Assembly (NCBI GenBank): GCA_002410065.1
Contig: DHQB01000028.1
Location: forward strand, 62,001-126,000
Direction: 5' to 3'
DNA length: 64,000 bases
From: Bacteroidales bacterium UBA5349
GTDB lineage: Bacteria > Bacteroidota > Bacteroidia > Bacteroidales > Tenuifilaceae
The translations under genes were made by a program, and so were the position numbers. The notes under the pieces were generated by a model. That model was not told the origin of the DNA, made no database searches, and saw only the letters and a list, made by a program, of their open reading frames with translations. Of the stretch, positions 31,153 to 40,632 are shown one piece after another (position 1 is the first letter of the stretch; every line of letters starts with the position of its first letter).

Positions 31153-33399
31153 ATGAGTACTAAGATCTCAGGTTTTTCGAACTTTATTTTACAGTTTATA
31201 AAAGTTGCTACTACTGTTTTTCTAGTAGTATTTGTAATTGATTCCTACGGGATTAATCACAAAAAGGATAGTCTTTACTCTGAGTTGAGAAGTGCAAAAA
31301 GTGATAGGGATAAGTACAGAATCCATTTTCAGCTTTCAGCTATTGATTCGTCCCTTTATCACCTAGATAAAGCTGAAGAATTTGCAAAGAACGACCATTA
31401 TATTATTGGTATTGTTGAGGCCGCAAATAATCGGGCTATTTACTATAACGATCTTGCTGAGTACGATAAAGCGCTAGAAATACTTAATAGTGCTCTTGAA
31501 TGGAGTCCACAGATTTCGGATCCCAATCTTATGGGCCGTTTGCTGGGTAATATTGGGAATGTATATTCCTATAAAAATTACCATAGTAAAGCAATAGAGT
31601 ATTACAGTAGGGCCATAGTTTTTTTTGAGAAGGAAAACAATGAGTTGGGCCTAGCCAATTTATATGGAATGCTGGGTAATGTTAAGTATAAGAATCAGAA
31701 CTATAATGATGCTATTGATTCATATAATAGTGGCCGATTGCTATTCATTAAGCTTGGGATAAAGGGAGGTGAGGTTGTTTCAGAGATGAATATTGGAAAT
31801 TGCCACAAGAAACTTAACGAAGTTGACTCAGCCTTTGTTTATTATAATAGAGCTCTCGAAAAGTATAATGCCTTGGGTAACATGCCTTACTATAAAGCCA
31901 TGTGCCTAGCAAATATTGGCAATTTATATGCACTGGATAAAGAATTTGTTGAAGCAGAGAAATATTTACTTGAAGCTGAGAAAGTTTTTTCCCAGATAAA
32001 TAATAGTTACTCAATAGCTCAGATAAACCTCGATTTGGCGGACGTTTACTTGAGGGTAAACAAATTAAATTTGGCATATGAGAAAATAAACAAGGGAAGG
32101 GAAATAGTTGAAGAGCAAGAGTTTTACTATTTAAAACTTAATGTAAACAGGTTGTTGTGGGACTACTATAAGCACAAAGAGGATTATCAGAGTGCTCATT
32201 ATTGGTTAAATGAATACATGTTGGTAAACGATTCACTCCAGAGAATTGATAGGAATGAGAATGTTGATTTCATTTTAGCACAATTTGAAACTGAGCGGAA
32301 GGAGCGGGAGATAGAAATTCTGAAGAAGAATGACGAGATAAGCCAATTAATGATCCGACGAAAAACCTTAAATTTATATTTTGTAGTTCTTGGTTTAACA
32401 ATTGCTCTCGTATTTATTGGGTTTCTGTATAAAAGTTTTAGAAGGGTTAAGCGGATGAACAACCTATTAGCCTTTCAAAATGTTGAAATAGGCCAACAGA
32501 AAGAGGAGATTACCTCACAGCGCGACGAGATTGAGAGTCAGTGTGATATGCTGGAAGACCAGAATGAAGTTTTGGAAAGGTTTCAAACGCACACAAACCA
32601 AAGCCTTCGCTATGCTCAAAGTATTCAGGCAGCAATTCTTCCTTCTGATAAAATTTTACAACAAATTAGCTCTGAGTTTTTTGTAATTATTAAGCCCTGC
32701 GAGCTGGTCAGTGGCGATTTTTTTTGGGCTACTGTTTTTGATGATTACAGGGTTTTCTGTGTGGCCGACTGTACAGGGCATGGTGTACCGGGTGCCTTTA
32801 TGAGCATACTTGGTATTACAGCCCTTAACAATATCGTTTCAAGACATAAAGTTTCAAAACCTAATGAGATACTTGGCTACTTAAAAGAGAGCGTGATTGA
32901 AGCGCTAAGCCAGAATGATCCTGAACAATTACATAAGGATGGAATGGACATTGCCCTTTGCGTTTTTAATACAAAAACTCGTGAGTTGCAATTTGCTGGT
33001 GCTGGGTTACCCCTATGGGTTGTTTCAAATGAGTTGCCTGAATCAATTCTTATGAATTGTGTGGCAGAACCCATAAATAAAAACGGTTTTACGCTTTGCG
33101 AGTTTAAGGGCGATATTATGCCGGTTGGGCAATCACCCCTTAATACCGAGTTTACCAACCATAGTTTTAAATTAGATAATTCAAGCATTTCAGTATATCT
33201 TTCAACGGATGGGTACATCGATCAGCGTGGAGGGAAAGAAGGCAAGAAATTTCAGAAACGACAACTTTTGGAGCAAATAATTAGTATTCAGGATAACTCG
33301 TTTGAAGACCAAAAACAAATTGTAGAAAATACTTTTCAGAAATGGATGGGCAACTATAGCCAGATAGATGATGTTACTATTTTAGGGATTAAGCTTTAG
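31153..33399 (+). CDS. TPR sensor protein with SpoIIE-type PP2C phosphatase
   Basis: A 748-residue protein from the ATG at 31153; the frame runs back to a TTG at 31069, but the signal or anchor follows the ATG. TPR repeats span ~90-370. A transmembrane helix (LYFVVLGLTIALVFIGFLY) and a coiled coil follow. The SpoIIE/PP2C phosphatase domain covers ~500-745, with VSGDFFWA, ADCTGHGVPGAFMS and DDVTILGIKL supplying the metal-binding Asp residues. It probably dephosphorylates an anti-anti-sigma or similar Ser/Thr target in response to a periplasmic cue. No anti-sigma gene is adjacent. Confidence 0.92.
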   Translation: MSTKISGFSNFILQFIKVATTVFLVVFVIDSYGINHKKDSLYSELRSAKSDRDKYRIHFQLSAIDSSLYHLDKAEEFAKNDHYIIGIVEAANNRAIYYNDLAEYDKALEILNSALEWSPQISDPNLMGRLLGNIGNVYSYKNYHSKAIEYYSRAIVFFEKENNELGLANLYGMLGNVKYKNQNYNDAIDSYNSGRLLFIKLGIKGGEVVSEMNIGNCHKKLNEVDSAFVYYNRALEKYNALGNMPYYKAMCLANIGNLYALDKEFVEAEKYLLEAEKVFSQINNSYSIAQINLDLADVYLRVNKLNLAYEKINKGREIVEEQEFYYLKLNVNRLLWDYYKHKEDYQSAHYWLNEYMLVNDSLQRIDRNENVDFILAQFETERKEREIEILKKNDEISQLMIRRKTLNLYFVVLGLTIALVFIGFLYKSFRRVKRMNNLLAFQNVEIGQQKEEITSQRDEIESQCDMLEDQNEVLERFQTHTNQSLRYAQSIQAAILPSDKILQQISSEFFVIIKPCELVSGDFFWATVFDDYRVFCVADCTGHGVPGAFMSILGITALNNIVSRHKVSKPNEILGYLKESVIEALSQNDPEQLHKDGMDIALCVFNTKTRELQFAGAGLPLWVVSNELPESILMNCVAEPINKNGFTLCEFKGDIMPVGQSPLNTEFTNHSFKLDNSSISVYLSTDGYIDQRGGKEGKKFQKRQLLEQIISIQDNSFEDQKQIVENTFQKWMGNYSQIDDVTILGIKL

Positions 33400-33432
33400 T
33401 AAGGCAGCCTTTACTCTATCACTAATTGCAAG

Positions 33433-33464
33433 TAGGGGGGATTGACAATTGTCAATCCCCCCTA
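33433..33464. terminator. Perfect 32-bp palindrome, bidirectional terminator
   Basis: The sequence reads the same on both strands from TAGGGGGG to CCCCCCTA. It lies between the convergent phosphatase and RND genes, 34 bp and 21 bp from their stops. Its hairpin would have a six-GC base and can stop transcription from both sides. The T-runs are weak. Confidence 0.65.
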
Positions 33465-33484
33465 TCATAATTTAAGTTTTTAAC

Positions 33485-36400
33485 CTATTTAGCATTCCCA
33501 TTGCCGATTAAGCGTTCGCCTTGACCGCTCCAAACAATGTATTTTCGCTGTAGGTTTACTGTAATCCTGTACATTACCGGAACAATTACTAGCGTTAGGA
33601 ATGTGGCAAAGGTTAATCCAAATATTATTGTCCACGAAATTGGTCCCCACATAATTACGTTATCGCCACCAAAGTAAATACCAGGCTCAAAGCGGCTTAA
33701 GGCTCCTTCAAAATCTATGTTAAGCCCTATTGCCATTGGTACTAAGCCCAAAACAGTGGTAATGGCCGTAAGAAGTACGGGTCTGAGCCTTGTTCTGCCA
33801 GCTTCAACAACACACTCAGTTGCATCTTTAACCGGCAGAAATGCACCCTCGGGTAAACCTAATGCTTTCAGTCTTTCCTCTTTTAAAAGACCTATGTAAT
33901 CGATAAGCACAATAGCGTTGTTAACAACTATGCCTGCTAACGATATAATTCCAATACCGGTCATAACAATTACAAAATCCATTTTAAAGGTTGATATTCC
34001 TCCAAAAACACCTATTGTACTAAACAGGACTGTTGTTAATATTATTAACGGACGTATTAGCGAGTTGAACTGGGTAACCAGAATTAGACCGATAAGGGCT
34101 AGCGCAATAATCAGCGCATTAATTAGAAACGCCATCGATTCTGCCTGTTCTTCCTGCTCACCAGTAAACGCATGCTCATAACCTTCGCCCATTTCAAAAT
34201 CGGCCAAAACTTGCTTAAGCTGATTGTTAATGCGGTTGGCATTAAACCCCGTAATAACATTTGAGTATAGGGTAACTGCCCTATTCTTGTCCTTACGCTT
34301 TACCGATCCGTATGTGGTTGAGTACTTAAAATCGGCAACGGCCGAAAGAGGGATCTGTATCGTTTTACCGTCCTCTTTAAAACCAATTTTTTGGTTGAGC
34401 AGGGTTGGCAAGTTATATCTATACTCATCCTTATACCTAAGCTGAATAGGAAAATCATCTTCACCATCCTTGTATCTCGATACCTCTTTGCCAAAAAGCG
34501 ATGTACGTATGGCACTGGCAATTTGCAGAGTGCTTAATCCAAACCTACGGGCTTTATCACGATCAATCTGAACTAAGAGTTCAGGTTTGCCAACATCTAA
34601 ATCCATCTTTAACCCTTCAATTCCCTGTATATTCTGTGCATTGATAAATGCCTCCATACTATCGGCGTAGGCTACCAACTTGTCAAACTCAGGTCCCGTA
34701 ATCTCAATGTTGATAGCTTTTCCGGCTGGTGGTCCCATTGCATTTTGAGAGAAAGAGAACAAAACACCCGGATATTGGTTCAGCATCTTGTTGTTCAGCA
34801 TGATCATTATCTTGGATGTGCTTATGCCTTCCCGATCTTTAAAATCGACAAAACTAATGGTTGTGAGTGCTTTGTTTACCTCCTTGCCAAATGCGCTCCG
34901 TTGATCGGGATCTCCACGACCTATGGTGGTTAATACCGACTTAACAATATGCCTGTAAGGCTTTAAAAGACTATCCAAATCCGATTCAATACCTAGCATC
35001 GTCGAATTGGTTGCTGTTATGTCTGATCCAATTGGGAGTTCTGCAACAATGTTGATGTAGGTTGGCTCGTTAGTAGGGAAAAACTTAACATCGGGCTTAC
35101 GCACCATAAATAGTAGAATGCTAAAGATTAGTAACCCAAATGTTCCTAAAAAGAACCATACAGGGCGTGATCCCCTTAAGGCATATTTGAGGGTTCGGGA
35201 GTAGATGTTTTCTAACCATACTAAGAAAACATCTCTAAACAAACGCTCAACCTTATAAAAGAAAATAGCATTAAGAAAAACTATAATTGCCACAATGCTT
35301 AGGATGTTTGCAATGGCAAACCATTTAACCAGATATAGCAAAGCAGCTAATGCAACAAGGATTAGTGTAAGTCTATATGCTTTTCGTTTATTGGGTGTAT
35401 TGTCGTGCCTGTTTTCACCGTGCTTAATAAAAGTAGCCGAAACAACAGGAATAATAACTAGGGCAACAAAAAGCGAAGAGGTTAGCACAATGATAAGCGT
35501 AACGGGCAAGTTTTTCATGAACTCGCCTGTTATACCACCCCAAAACGCAAGCGGTAAAAAGGCGGCTAAGGTTGTTGCGGTTGAGGCAATAATAGGAACA
35601 GCAATTTCACCCACTGCTAACCGTGCTGCTTCAACAGGGTTATGGCCCTTATCAACAAATCGGTAGATATTCTCTACTACAACAATGGCATTATCAACAA
35701 GCATTCCCAGCGCAAGAATAAGCGAGAATAGTACAATCATGTTTATCTGATAGCCAATAATATTCAGCACCATAAACGAAGAGAGCATCGAAAGGGGAAT
35801 GGCTAATCCCACAAAAAGAGCATTTCGAGTTCCCAAAAAGTAAAATAGTATGAGAACCACAAAGAATACTCCTAATATTAGGCTGTTTTCAAGGTTTGAA
35901 AGTTGCTTACGAATTAAATCGCTTTGATCATTGGTAATGGTAACCGATAAGGTTGCAGGGAGGGCGCCTGTTTCCTTCGCCCTATCGAGCACCTTAAAAA
36001 TTTTATCGGTTGCGTTCAGCAGATTTTCTCCTCCTTTTTTAATAACCTGTACCGAAACTACTGGCTGCCCATTTAGCCTGCTCATGGTGGTTGGTTCAGC
36101 ATATCCGTCTATAACATCGGCAACGTCTCGTAAGTAGATGGTTCTGGATTGCTCTCGCTTTACAACAATGCCCTCAATGTCTTGCATATTATCAAACTCA
36201 CCAACAATACGAATTGATCTTCGCATTGTTCCCAGCCAAATATCACCCCCCGACATTGAAATGTTTTCCCAAGCAATGGCATTCTCAATATCCTGAAACG
36301 ATAGGCCAAGGGCTTCCATGCTGATAAGGTCAACCTCTATGTTAATCTCCCTATCTTCAACTCCCTGAATTTGAACTTTTGAGACCTCTGTAATGGGCTC

Positions 36401-36925
36401 TATCATATCCTCAAGGTACTCTGCGTTGGCCTTTAGCTCTTCCAAAGAGAAATCGCCCGATAAGTTGATGTTGATGATTGGGAATTCCGAAAAATCTATA
36501 TCGGTAATTAAAGGATCGGTTAGTAAATCGGTGGGTAGCTCGCCTTTTGCCCGGTCAACGGCATCCTTCACCTCTTGAAGCGCTTCGCGAATAGGAACAT
36601 TGGTATTAAACTCAACCATTATCAATGAAGCATCCTGAAGCGAAGTAGAGGTAATCTGCTTAAGTCCTTTTACATCCTCTGCCTCTTTCTCAATGGGCCG
36701 TGTTATAAGGTTTTCAATATCAATTGGGGGGTTACCAGGGTAAACGGTTTGTACAAGTATTGTTGGAAAAACCACATCGGGGAATAACTCCTTTGGCAGC
36801 CCCCTGTAAGACATAAAACCGAAAACGGCAATGATAAGGGTTAGCAGGTAAACCGTGTTCCTATTTTTTAATGCCCATGAGGTTAACTTGAACTCTCTGG
36901 GTTTTTGTTGTGTACTATCGCTCAT
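33485..36925 (-). CDS. Efflux RND transporter permease
   Basis: A 1146-residue inner-membrane pump of the AcrB/HAE family. The ATG at 36925 is chosen over a TTG at 36967. The start (WALKNRNTVYLLTLIIAVFG, then ELFPDVVFPTI) is typical. There are about twelve helices in two halves, two large periplasmic loops, and the proton-relay segment on TM4 (LILALGMLVDNAIVVVENI). A ~60-residue hydrophobic insert around residues 525-590 is common in Bacteroidota members. It works with the adaptor and TolC encoded directly upstream; the order on the transcript is tetR-tolC-adaptor-RND. Confidence 0.95.
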   Translation of the reverse strand: MSDSTQQKPREFKLTSWALKNRNTVYLLTLIIAVFGFMSYRGLPKELFPDVVFPTILVQTVYPGNPPIDIENLITRPIEKEAEDVKGLKQITSTSLQDASLIMVEFNTNVPIREALQEVKDAVDRAKGELPTDLLTDPLITDIDFSEFPIININLSGDFSLEELKANAEYLEDMIEPITEVSKVQIQGVEDREINIEVDLISMEALGLSFQDIENAIAWENISMSGGDIWLGTMRRSIRIVGEFDNMQDIEGIVVKREQSRTIYLRDVADVIDGYAEPTTMSRLNGQPVVSVQVIKKGGENLLNATDKIFKVLDRAKETGALPATLSVTITNDQSDLIRKQLSNLENSLILGVFFVVLILFYFLGTRNALFVGLAIPLSMLSSFMVLNIIGYQINMIVLFSLILALGMLVDNAIVVVENIYRFVDKGHNPVEAARLAVGEIAVPIIASTATTLAAFLPLAFWGGITGEFMKNLPVTLIIVLTSSLFVALVIIPVVSATFIKHGENRHDNTPNKRKAYRLTLILVALAALLYLVKWFAIANILSIVAIIVFLNAIFFYKVERLFRDVFLVWLENIYSRTLKYALRGSRPVWFFLGTFGLLIFSILLFMVRKPDVKFFPTNEPTYINIVAELPIGSDITATNSTMLGIESDLDSLLKPYRHIVKSVLTTIGRGDPDQRSAFGKEVNKALTTISFVDFKDREGISTSKIMIMLNNKMLNQYPGVLFSFSQNAMGPPAGKAINIEITGPEFDKLVAYADSMEAFINAQNIQGIEGLKMDLDVGKPELLVQIDRDKARRFGLSTLQIASAIRTSLFGKEVSRYKDGEDDFPIQLRYKDEYRYNLPTLLNQKIGFKEDGKTIQIPLSAVADFKYSTTYGSVKRKDKNRAVTLYSNVITGFNANRINNQLKQVLADFEMGEGYEHAFTGEQEEQAESMAFLINALIIALALIGLILVTQFNSLIRPLIILTTVLFSTIGVFGGISTFKMDFVIVMTGIGIISLAGIVVNNAIVLIDYIGLLKEERLKALGLPEGAFLPVKDATECVVEAGRTRLRPVLLTAITTVLGLVPMAIGLNIDFEGALSRFEPGIYFGGDNVIMWGPISWTIIFGLTFATFLTLVIVPVMYRITVNLQRKYIVWSGQGERLIGNGNAK

Positions 36926-36988
36926 TGTTGTTTGTATATGAGATGATAAATGTTTTGATAAACTCAAAGCATGTTTCTGTTCAGACTC

Positions 36989-38122
36989 TTACCGTATTTC
37001 AATTAAGTTTCCATTGCTAACCTGGTTAAAGCCTGCAGTTATTACCTTTTGTCCAGCCGACAATCCTTTAATAATCATTGTTTTGTCGTTGTATGAGAGT
37101 CCAGTCTCTATGTATGTCTTTTGGGCAATGTCCTTTCCCTCCTCGTTTTGATTAACAACAAAAAGGAATTCGCCGCGGCTATCCTGCTTAACAATGATGC
37201 TTGGAACAACCAATGCCTTTTCCGACTCAAAATCTTTTAGGTTTAAAGAGGCAATTTGGTTAGGCTTGATTAGTCCGTTTTTATTGGGCAATAGCACTTC
37301 AATCTTAATTGTACGGGTTTTGGAATCAATAGCATTCCCTATTCGGTGAATTGGAGCGCTATGGGCTATGTTTTTGTATGTAGGGAAAAGGATATCAACC
37401 ACATCGCCCACGTTAATTTTTGGTAGTAAAGTTTCTGATACATCTGCAATTACTCGTATTTGGTCGAGATTGATTAAATAAACTGCGGGTTTGCCTGGGG
37501 ATGCCAGTTCACCCTCCTTAATCATTATATCATCAACAATACCGCTAAAGGGGGCTTTAATGATTGACATGTCAAATTGAGACTTAAGTGTTTTTAACTT
37601 TTGCTCAAGGCTCTCCTTTGCGTTTTTGGCCTGGAGGTATTGTAGTTCCGAGCCAATTCGTTGTTCCCATAAATCGCTCTGCTTTTCGTACAATTTATTG
37701 GATAGTTCTAGCCCTAGTTTTACTTCGGCAATGCTACTTTCTAGCATTTCTGTATTAAGGGTAATTAAAATTTCACCCTTGCTAACCCTCTGTCCCTTTG
37801 TTACTCGTATTGCTTTTACCTGTCCGTTAGCCTCTGGACTAATGAATGCTTCATCCTGGAGTTCAACGGTTCCATTTACCAGGAAAAAATGCTGAAAAAC
37901 CTCAGGCTCTAATATTTGAATATTAACTGGAGTTTGGCCATTCAATCCATTATTCTCTTCAGTTGCCTTAAGCTTTTGCTCCAGCGTATTAATATCATGG
38001 TTTAGCTTTATTTGTTGCTCCTTAAGGTTTGATAGCTGTTCGCGAATAGCATCGGGAGATTCTGAGTTGCTGCATCCAAAAAGGATTAGAGATGCAATGA
38101 GCACTATGCTTATTTTTTTCAT
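36989..38122 (-). CDS. RND efflux periplasmic adaptor (HlyD/MFP family) lipoprotein
   Basis: A 377-residue adaptor with a lipoprotein signal ending LILFGCS. A short coiled coil (~25-55) is followed by a lipoyl or barrel-sandwich hybrid (AFISPEANGQVKAIRVTKGQRVSKGEIL and its partner half IIKAPFSGIVDDIMIKEGE), an alpha-hairpin, a beta-barrel and a membrane-proximal domain. It bridges the RND pump and TolC in the periplasm. The next gene, the pump, begins 63 bp downstream. Confidence 0.94.
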   Translation of the reverse strand: MKKISIVLIASLILFGCSNSESPDAIREQLSNLKEQQIKLNHDINTLEQKLKATEENNGLNGQTPVNIQILEPEVFQHFFLVNGTVELQDEAFISPEANGQVKAIRVTKGQRVSKGEILITLNTEMLESSIAEVKLGLELSNKLYEKQSDLWEQRIGSELQYLQAKNAKESLEQKLKTLKSQFDMSIIKAPFSGIVDDIMIKEGELASPGKPAVYLINLDQIRVIADVSETLLPKINVGDVVDILFPTYKNIAHSAPIHRIGNAIDSKTRTIKIEVLLPNKNGLIKPNQIASLNLKDFESEKALVVPSIIVKQDSRGEFLFVVNQNEEGKDIAQKTYIETGLSYNDKTMIIKGLSAGQKVITAGFNQVSNGNLIEIR

Positions 38123-38163
38123 CTTTTGCTGTGAATTAATTGTTTTAGTATCTTCTTTTTTGT

Positions 38164-39486
38164 CTAAAGTTTCCCCGTAATTTTATCAACCTTAAGTTTT
38201 GCACTTAGCAATTCAACTGTTGCGCCAATGTAATTTCCAACGGCTTGCAAATACTTATCGTTGGAGTCAATAACTTCTTGCTGAGATGCCACTCCTTTGC
38301 TATACCTAACTCTATAGTTCTGGTAAACCCTTTGGGCCAGTTCCTTATTCTCTTTTTGGCTTTGATACTTTTCCCAAGCGGTTAGGTACTGAGTTTGCGC
38401 ATTGTTAAGTTCTAACTCTATGCTTTGTTTAACTAGGTTTAGTGAGTTTGTAGCCTTGTTTAGCTCAAGTTTTGCTTGCTGAACCTTGGATCGCCTCATT
38501 CCGCTGGAGAAAATTGGAAGAGAAAAACTTGCTCCGGCAAGAGCCTCGGGAGTAAAGTTGATTACTGGCTGTTTTGCCAATCGCTGGAAACTTGCAAAAG
38601 CTGAAAGGGTTGGTAAGTAGTTCGACTTTTGTAGTTTGAGTTGCAGTTCGCTAAGCTCCACCTGATTGGCCATTATTCTCAGGTCGATATTATTCTGTTG
38701 GTCAATATTGTTTACAGAATTTAATGCTGGGGCTAAATCGTTGGTAAACGATTCAAGATTATCTGAAAGTTGAATTTGTGTTTGCACATCGATACCCAAA
38801 TGAAAGTTAAGCAGGTTTTGGGCCGATTGGAACTGACGGGCGATTTCACTTGCAGAGTTTTTAACCATGGACAGCGATACTTTGATCTGATCTTTTGCCG
38901 TTTCGTCAATAAATCCGGTTTTTAGCATGGCCTCAGAGTCTGAGTATACACGTTGTAGGTTGATAACGCTTGAGTCGATAATGTTTTTAGTTTCTGATAG
39001 TAACAAAATGGTGTAGTAAGCGGATGCAACATTGTACTTAATATCCTCCTCATTTTTAACCAATGCATTCTCCGACAAATTTTTGTAGGCTTTTGAAGCC
39101 TGCAACCCTACAATGTAAGGGCCGCTAAATATCAGCTGCGATGCGGTTACGCTTAAAGTTGCATTAGCTTTTTCGCCAACTTCAACCTCAACAGGTCCAG
39201 TTGGCCCAGGAAAAGTGAGCTTGGGTAGCTCGTTTAGAATCATATTAAAATCAACCTTAGAGTTTACCTGTGGAAGCCCTGTGGCCGTTATTTCCCAAAC
39301 TTTTTTCTGCGCTATTACAACATCAAGCTGTGCATTTTTATGGCTAAGGTTATTGTCAATGGCCATTTTTTGTGCCTCATCCAGTGTTAATCTAAACTCT
39401 TGGTTTTGAGCATATGTGGAGAGGGAAACCAGGTTTACCATGCCCCATAAGCAAAATGTGATGAGGGTAGTTCTTCGCTTTTTCAT
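38164..39486 (-). CDS. TolC family outer-membrane efflux protein
   Basis: A 440-residue outer-membrane channel with a signal peptide (FCLWGMVNLVSLSTYAQ). The two repeated halves are typical of TolC/OEP: LTLDEAQKMAIDNN at the start, long coiled helices, and RYSKGVASQQEVIDSNDKYLQA near the end. Its ATG overlaps the TetR gene stop by 4 bp, so it is translated with its regulator. Confidence 0.94.
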   Translation of the reverse strand: MKKRRTTLITFCLWGMVNLVSLSTYAQNQEFRLTLDEAQKMAIDNNLSHKNAQLDVVIAQKKVWEITATGLPQVNSKVDFNMILNELPKLTFPGPTGPVEVEVGEKANATLSVTASQLIFSGPYIVGLQASKAYKNLSENALVKNEEDIKYNVASAYYTILLLSETKNIIDSSVINLQRVYSDSEAMLKTGFIDETAKDQIKVSLSMVKNSASEIARQFQSAQNLLNFHLGIDVQTQIQLSDNLESFTNDLAPALNSVNNIDQQNNIDLRIMANQVELSELQLKLQKSNYLPTLSAFASFQRLAKQPVINFTPEALAGASFSLPIFSSGMRRSKVQQAKLELNKATNSLNLVKQSIELELNNAQTQYLTAWEKYQSQKENKELAQRVYQNYRVRYSKGVASQQEVIDSNDKYLQAVGNYIGATVELLSAKLKVDKITGKL

Positions 39487-40124
39487 TGTTCGTAAATGTG
39501 TGTTAAATCGTTAATGTCAAAATCTTTTAACTTTTGCTCTAAAAAATCAATGCCTTTTTGGTTGGCTATTCCTCTGATGTGATAAACAAAAACTTCGAGG
39601 AAGAATTTTGGAGATGTAAACTCTTCAATAGTAAATATCTCGTTGTTTAGCATGCCTTCCATTCTCGACACCTGGAGCTTACCAATAATGTCCCCATCTA
39701 AATCATCGCGGTATAAGTTTTCCTGCTTACCAATTTCAATGTTATTTACTATGCTTTTGTACATCCTTTCCCTTCGCGCTTTCAGCAAGCGCTGGTAGTG
39801 GTGGGGGTAGTATTTGTTTAGATCGTACTCGGTTGAGTGGCTAGTGTTTTTAAGCTTGTGGCTAACAATTTTACTTACAAGTAAAAGTTTCTCAATGGCA
39901 TTGATACTTGGGGTATTAACACACTCCATATCCTTTACCTGATCCTCAATTTCAAGATCAATTACTTTTTCAACTAATTCATCTTTATTCTTAACGTGTT
40001 GGTAGAGGGTTTTTTTTGAAATGCATAAATGCGAAGCAACATCATCCATTGTGATGCTTTTAACCCCATAGCGCATGTACAAATCGCGAACCTGTTTAAC
40101 TAAATTTTCAAATTCTGTACTCAT
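39483..40124 (-). CDS. TetR/AcrR family regulator of the efflux operon
   Basis: A 213-residue regulator. The N-terminal TetR helix-turn-helix reads VKSITMDDVASHLCISKKTLYQHVKNK. The C-terminal domain binds an unknown ligand. It is the first gene of the tetR-tolC-adaptor-RND operon and probably represses it. A 15-bp AT-rich palindrome lies 38 bp upstream of its ATG and could be its operator. Confidence 0.92.
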   Translation of the reverse strand: MSTEFENLVKQVRDLYMRYGVKSITMDDVASHLCISKKTLYQHVKNKDELVEKVIDLEIEDQVKDMECVNTPSINAIEKLLLVSKIVSHKLKNTSHSTEYDLNKYYPHHYQRLLKARRERMYKSIVNNIEIGKQENLYRDDLDGDIIGKLQVSRMEGMLNNEIFTIEEFTSPKFFLEVFVYHIRGIANQKGIDFLEQKLKDFDINDLTHIYEQ

Positions 40125-40162
40125 TACTTTACTTTAATAAAAACTTTGAGTACGAAAATAAC

Positions 40163-40177
40163 AAATAAAGTTTATTT
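40163..40177. promoter_or_regulatory. Palindrome AAATAAA-G-TTTATTT, candidate TetR operator
   Basis: A perfect 7-bp inverted repeat around one base, 38 bp before the tetR ATG. Position and symmetry suit autoregulation by the TetR protein. AT-rich palindromes are common in this genome, so the call is tentative. Confidence 0.35.
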
Positions 40178-40218
40178 TGGTTCAGGAAGGATAAAAAATA
40201 TTTTAAAATAATTTTCAG

Positions 40219-40620
40219 CTAAAGATTTTGCTCAAGGGCATAAACCAAATTCCATTTGCGCTTTCTTAGCTCAAACCTGTATTCTGCAGCAAAACCTGAG
40301 TTTTCTATCCACGATTTTTGAGTAAAAGTTTTCTCTCCCTTTATAAAATCTACCTCAAACCTTGTAGTGTCAACCTCAAAAACTGGGATTGTGAGTAGTG
40401 TCCAGTTCTCCTTACTCCATGGGCGTTCTCCAAAGCCATCAATAATCATCCCCTCAATTGGGAAATGAATACGCGATAGCTGGAAAGTTGAATCGGAATG
40501 AAATTGTGAATAGAATCTATTGAAATCCTCTTTAATAAAAGGATTGATGGTTGAGCATCCAAATCCCAATGCTATTGTTACTAGTACAATAATAGCGAGT
40601 CTGTATTTTAGTTTTAGCAT
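40219..40620 (-). CDS. Small lipoprotein, DUF4348-like
   Basis: A 133-residue lipoprotein with signal sequence LAIIVLVTIALGFGCS (Cys22). The mature part contains FNRFYSQFHSDSTFQLSRI and ends in a beta-rich domain (KRKWNLVYALEQNL). The pattern suits the Bacteroidota DUF4348 group of short lipoproteins, whose function is unknown. It lies 12 bp after the glycosyltransferase stop and may share its transcript. Confidence 0.7.
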   Translation of the reverse strand: MLKLKYRLAIIVLVTIALGFGCSTINPFIKEDFNRFYSQFHSDSTFQLSRIHFPIEGMIIDGFGERPWSKENWTLLTIPVFEVDTTRFEVDFIKGEKTFTQKSWIENSGFAAEYRFELRKRKWNLVYALEQNL

Positions 40621-40632
40621 CGAAAGTTTTCG

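Noticed and set aside
33433..33464. Attachment site or transposon end
   Set aside because: No recombinase, transposase or direct repeat is nearby; a bidirectional terminator between convergent genes is the simpler reading.
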